DNA of 52,344 nucleotides. Source: Clostridia bacterium. GTDB taxonomy: Bacteria > Bacillota > Clostridia > Oscillospirales > Acutalibacteraceae. The notes beneath the pieces are model-generated. The model made no database searches. It had not been told where the DNA came from and saw only the letters and a program-made list of their open reading frames with translations. The stretch's first letter is position 1; each line of letters begins with the position of its first letter. Location: assembly GCA_900770255.1 (NCBI GenBank), contig CAAGJN010000014.1, positions 1 to 52,344 on the forward strand, in the 5' to 3' direction. Positions 50,659-52,344 of this stretch are shown here, piece after piece. The position numbers were made by a program, and so were the translations under genes.

Positions 50659-51534
50659 TTATTTCTGAGGAACGATATCAACAACCGCGAGCTCCGGCAG
50701 ATTATTTATCCTCGGAATATGGTTATATCCGGCAAGACCGGAGGTTATGATCATCTGAATACGGCCGCCCAAAAGGAAATAACCCTTATCGTACTCCGGG
50801 AACCACTCCTGCATGGGCGCATACAGTCCGCCGGCGAAAGGAATACGGATAAGCCCGCCGTGAGTGTGTCCACTCAGGACAAGATCGACGTCCCAATAAT
50901 TATAAGCGCCGTTGAAAATAAATGTATCCGGCATATGCGCAAGGCAGATTTTAGGCTCGTCCGTGTTTTCAAAATCTCTGAGAAACACATATTCCGGCGA
51001 AGCTTCAAACTCCTCCTTTGTGCGGCCGAACGGGAACCCGTGCCCCATTGTGCCGCCGATGCGCAGCGTCTGCCCCGCAATCTCGACGTCAACATAGCTG
51101 TCATTGACGACCACCGCGCCCGCCCCGGCCACCTGCTCGAGGAGTGTGTCATCTGCGCCCATATACTCCAGCTCATGGTTGCCGGGCGAAAAGTACACCG
51201 GCGCGACCGGCACAAGAGCCTCGATAAAGGAAAGCAGACGCTGAACATCATCCTTGTCGGAGTCGCACTCTATCATATCACCCACGAGAAAGATAACATC
51301 GGGATTCTGAGCCTCTATTTTTGCTATCAGACGCGAATTGTCCCTGCCGAACTCCTTGCCGTGAAGATCGGATATAACAACCGCATGAACCGGCGTTGTG
51401 ACAGAGTCGAGGGAGACGGTGTAATTCGACGTATGAAGTGTAAAAGAGCAAACCGCAATTGATAACAGCAATGCAAAAATAACAATTGCCAGAAATATAG
51501 CGAGAAATTTTATGAAACAGATGTGTTTTTTCAT
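50659..51534 (-). CDS. Membrane-anchored calcineurin-like metallophosphoesterase
   Basis: A 291-residue protein with one N-terminal membrane helix (FIKFLAIFLAIVIFALLLSIAV) and a phosphodiesterase domain outside: VVISDLHGKEFG (D-x-H), DVIFLVGDMIE (GD), YFSPGNHELE (GNHE), and SGHTHGGLIRIP (GHTH). All motif residues are present. AGGAACG... frame positions agree with the ATG at 51534, which overlaps the stop of the glycosyltransferase by four bases. The nucleotidyltransferase gene follows 18 bases on. Homologues act on lipid- or wall-linked phosphates (YkuE/YaeI type); the target here is unknown. Confidence 0.9.
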   Translation of the reverse strand: MKKHICFIKFLAIFLAIVIFALLLSIAVCSFTLHTSNYTVSLDSVTTPVHAVVISDLHGKEFGRDNSRLIAKIEAQNPDVIFLVGDMIECDSDKDDVQRLLSFIEALVPVAPVYFSPGNHELEYMGADDTLLEQVAGAGAVVVNDSYVDVEIAGQTLRIGGTMGHGFPFGRTKEEFEASPEYVFLRDFENTDEPKICLAHMPDTFIFNGAYNYWDVDLVLSGHTHGGLIRIPFAGGLYAPMQEWFPEYDKGYFLLGGRIQMIITSGLAGYNHIPRINNLPELAVVDIVPQK

Positions 51535-52344
51535 TTTAAGTGAAGGATGCGCAGACCTTTATTCCAGACGCGTTTTATTAAATGCGAGATTTTCAATCCG
51601 GCGAAAATAAAAGCATACCGAATATCGATTAAAAGTAATGCTATACTGCCCCTGTTATCTTCAAGGCATGACAAAGCCTCTATTTGCTTCCTGTAGAGAG
51701 GCGATTTGGTAAACCGTGTCCCCCAATGAAGCAGATCGGTTTTAATTGTACCGTCCTTTGTTTCCGCAATACCCTTTGCAATATTCAGGCGTATTTTGTT
51801 CTCAAATTCCCAGTAACAGAGAATGAAATGTAAATCATATGTAATAGGCTTGCATTTGTTAATTGCCATGCTGAGAGCCACCAGCGGCTCGTCACCGGGA
51901 GTATCAAATTTACCTTTGAAATTAAACTCCTTGTACTGAGGGACGAGCTTTTTCGCAGTATCAAAAACAGCACGGCACTTTTCTGTCTTACGCATATAAT
52001 AAATGCCACCATGCAGCCCGACTATATAACTTACTGTCTCTTTCAGATCACCTAAGTTCTCATATTCAAACCAACCTGTTTTATCGTCCAACGAAAGGAC
52101 GCGTCCAAAGCAGGAAAAGTCATCTGCATCCTTGTAGATATCAAACAGCCGGTTCAGGTCGCCGTAAGCCAGGCAGTCTGCATCAATGAAAATGTTGATA
52201 TCATAAGGAAGATAATCAAACATTTCCAGCTTGTCCAGATAGTTGCGCTTTGCATGCTCAAAAAGTCTCTGTGATGTAAATAGATGTGACCCACAAAGCA
52301 GAAAATATTTCCATGCGGTATTGATACAGGTTGTACAATGACTA
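51531..52344 (-). CDS. Glycosyltransferase with DxD motif, GT8-like (cut by window edge)
   Basis: The frame stays open from the stop at 51531 to the last base, so the gene runs past the window; an ATG at 52221-52223 is internal. At least 270 residues are seen. The part before that ATG reads GSHLFTSQRLFEHAKRNYLDKLEMF and continues with DINIFIDADCLAYGDLNRLFD, where D-A-D is the metal and nucleotide-sugar site. GDEPLVALSMAIN and LLHWGTRF are later GT-A elements. It likely adds a sugar to a surface polymer. It is coupled to the metallophosphoesterase by a four-base overlap. Base composition is AT-richer than the window average. Confidence 0.83.
   Translation of the reverse strand, partial: SHCTTCINTAWKYFLLCGSHLFTSQRLFEHAKRNYLDKLEMFDYLPYDINIFIDADCLAYGDLNRLFDIYKDADDFSCFGRVLSLDDKTGWFEYENLGDLKETVSYIVGLHGGIYYMRKTEKCRAVFDTAKKLVPQYKEFNFKGKFDTPGDEPLVALSMAINKCKPITYDLHFILCYWEFENKIRLNIAKGIAETKDGTIKTDLLHWGTRFTKSPLYRKQIEALSCLEDNRGSIALLLIDIRYAFIFAGLKISHLIKRVWNKGLRILHLK

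Noticed and set aside
1..52344. CRISPR array, rRNA genes, insertion sequences or replication origin
   Set aside because: No regularly spaced short repeats, rRNA-like sequence, transposase frame or DnaA-box cluster was seen in reading the window.

Overview
The window looks like chromosomal DNA of a spore-forming, fermentative Gram-positive anaerobe of the class Clostridia, most likely a gut-type Oscillospirales/Ruminococcaceae relative. This is inferred from gene content, from sigma-A promoters of TTGACA-17-TATAAT type, from strong AGGAGG ribosome binding sites with many TTG starts, and from a glmS ribozyme and a CotF-type coat protein. No phage, IS element or CRISPR array is visible. GC content is moderate, with a visibly poorer block from about 36.3 to 41.8 kb and again at the right edge.

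Layout. 1-3.7 kb: the end of an amidohydrolase, a methyltransferase and an Fe-S old-yellow-enzyme reductase. 3.8-5.7 kb: a membrane CapD/FlaA1-type sugar epimerase/dehydratase. 5.9-10.8 kb (minus): response regulator, histidine kinase, DUF5696-type lipoprotein and MIF-like tautomerase. 11-13.9 kb (plus): Nudix hydrolase, small export-like membrane protein and secreted lipase. 13.9-22.9 kb (minus): GH29 fucosidase, glmS with its ribozyme, acyl-CoA ligase, lipoprotein and a GH3 enzyme with reversed domain order behind an AlkD-like repair protein. 23.7-25.2 kb: secreted PHP protein. 25.3-28.2 kb (minus): rpoD and dnaG. 28.5-36.1 kb: DUF378 protein, family I.5-like lipase, a PfkB kinase coupled to an HTH-ADP-ribosylglycohydrolase fusion, PadR with its membrane partner, and a propeller-like protein. 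36.3-41.8 kb: MBL hydrolase, then a GH38-like hydrolase and TetR divergent from a GPH sugar symporter. 42-46.4 kb: GT-C-like membrane protein, DUF6273 protein, two tRNA genes with a 102-bp duplicated tRNA tail and terminator, a GNAT-like acyltransferase and a CotF-like protein. 46.5-49.4 kb (plus): FAD-Rieske oxidoreductase with a small ferritin-like partner, then fucO. 49.5 kb to the end (minus): nucleotidyltransferase, metallophosphoesterase and an incomplete glycosyltransferase.

How the genes work together. Several loci fit glycan foraging: GH29 fucosidase, lactaldehyde reductase FucO (end of fucose/rhamnose fermentation), GH3 and the GH38-like/GPH divergon. GlmS, the CapD-like enzyme, the GT-C-like protein and the terminal GT operon fit envelope polysaccharide synthesis. 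The most striking regulatory structure is the TetR/GPH intergenic region: two divergent promoters share almost the same -10 box, and two matching palindromes lie symmetrically over their two -35 boxes. The most unusual gene is the XRE-ADP-ribosylglycohydrolase fusion translationally coupled to a ribokinase-like gene. The most unusual non-coding structure is the duplicated tRNA-Trp tail whose two hairpins carry complementary loops (TTTT versus AAAA).
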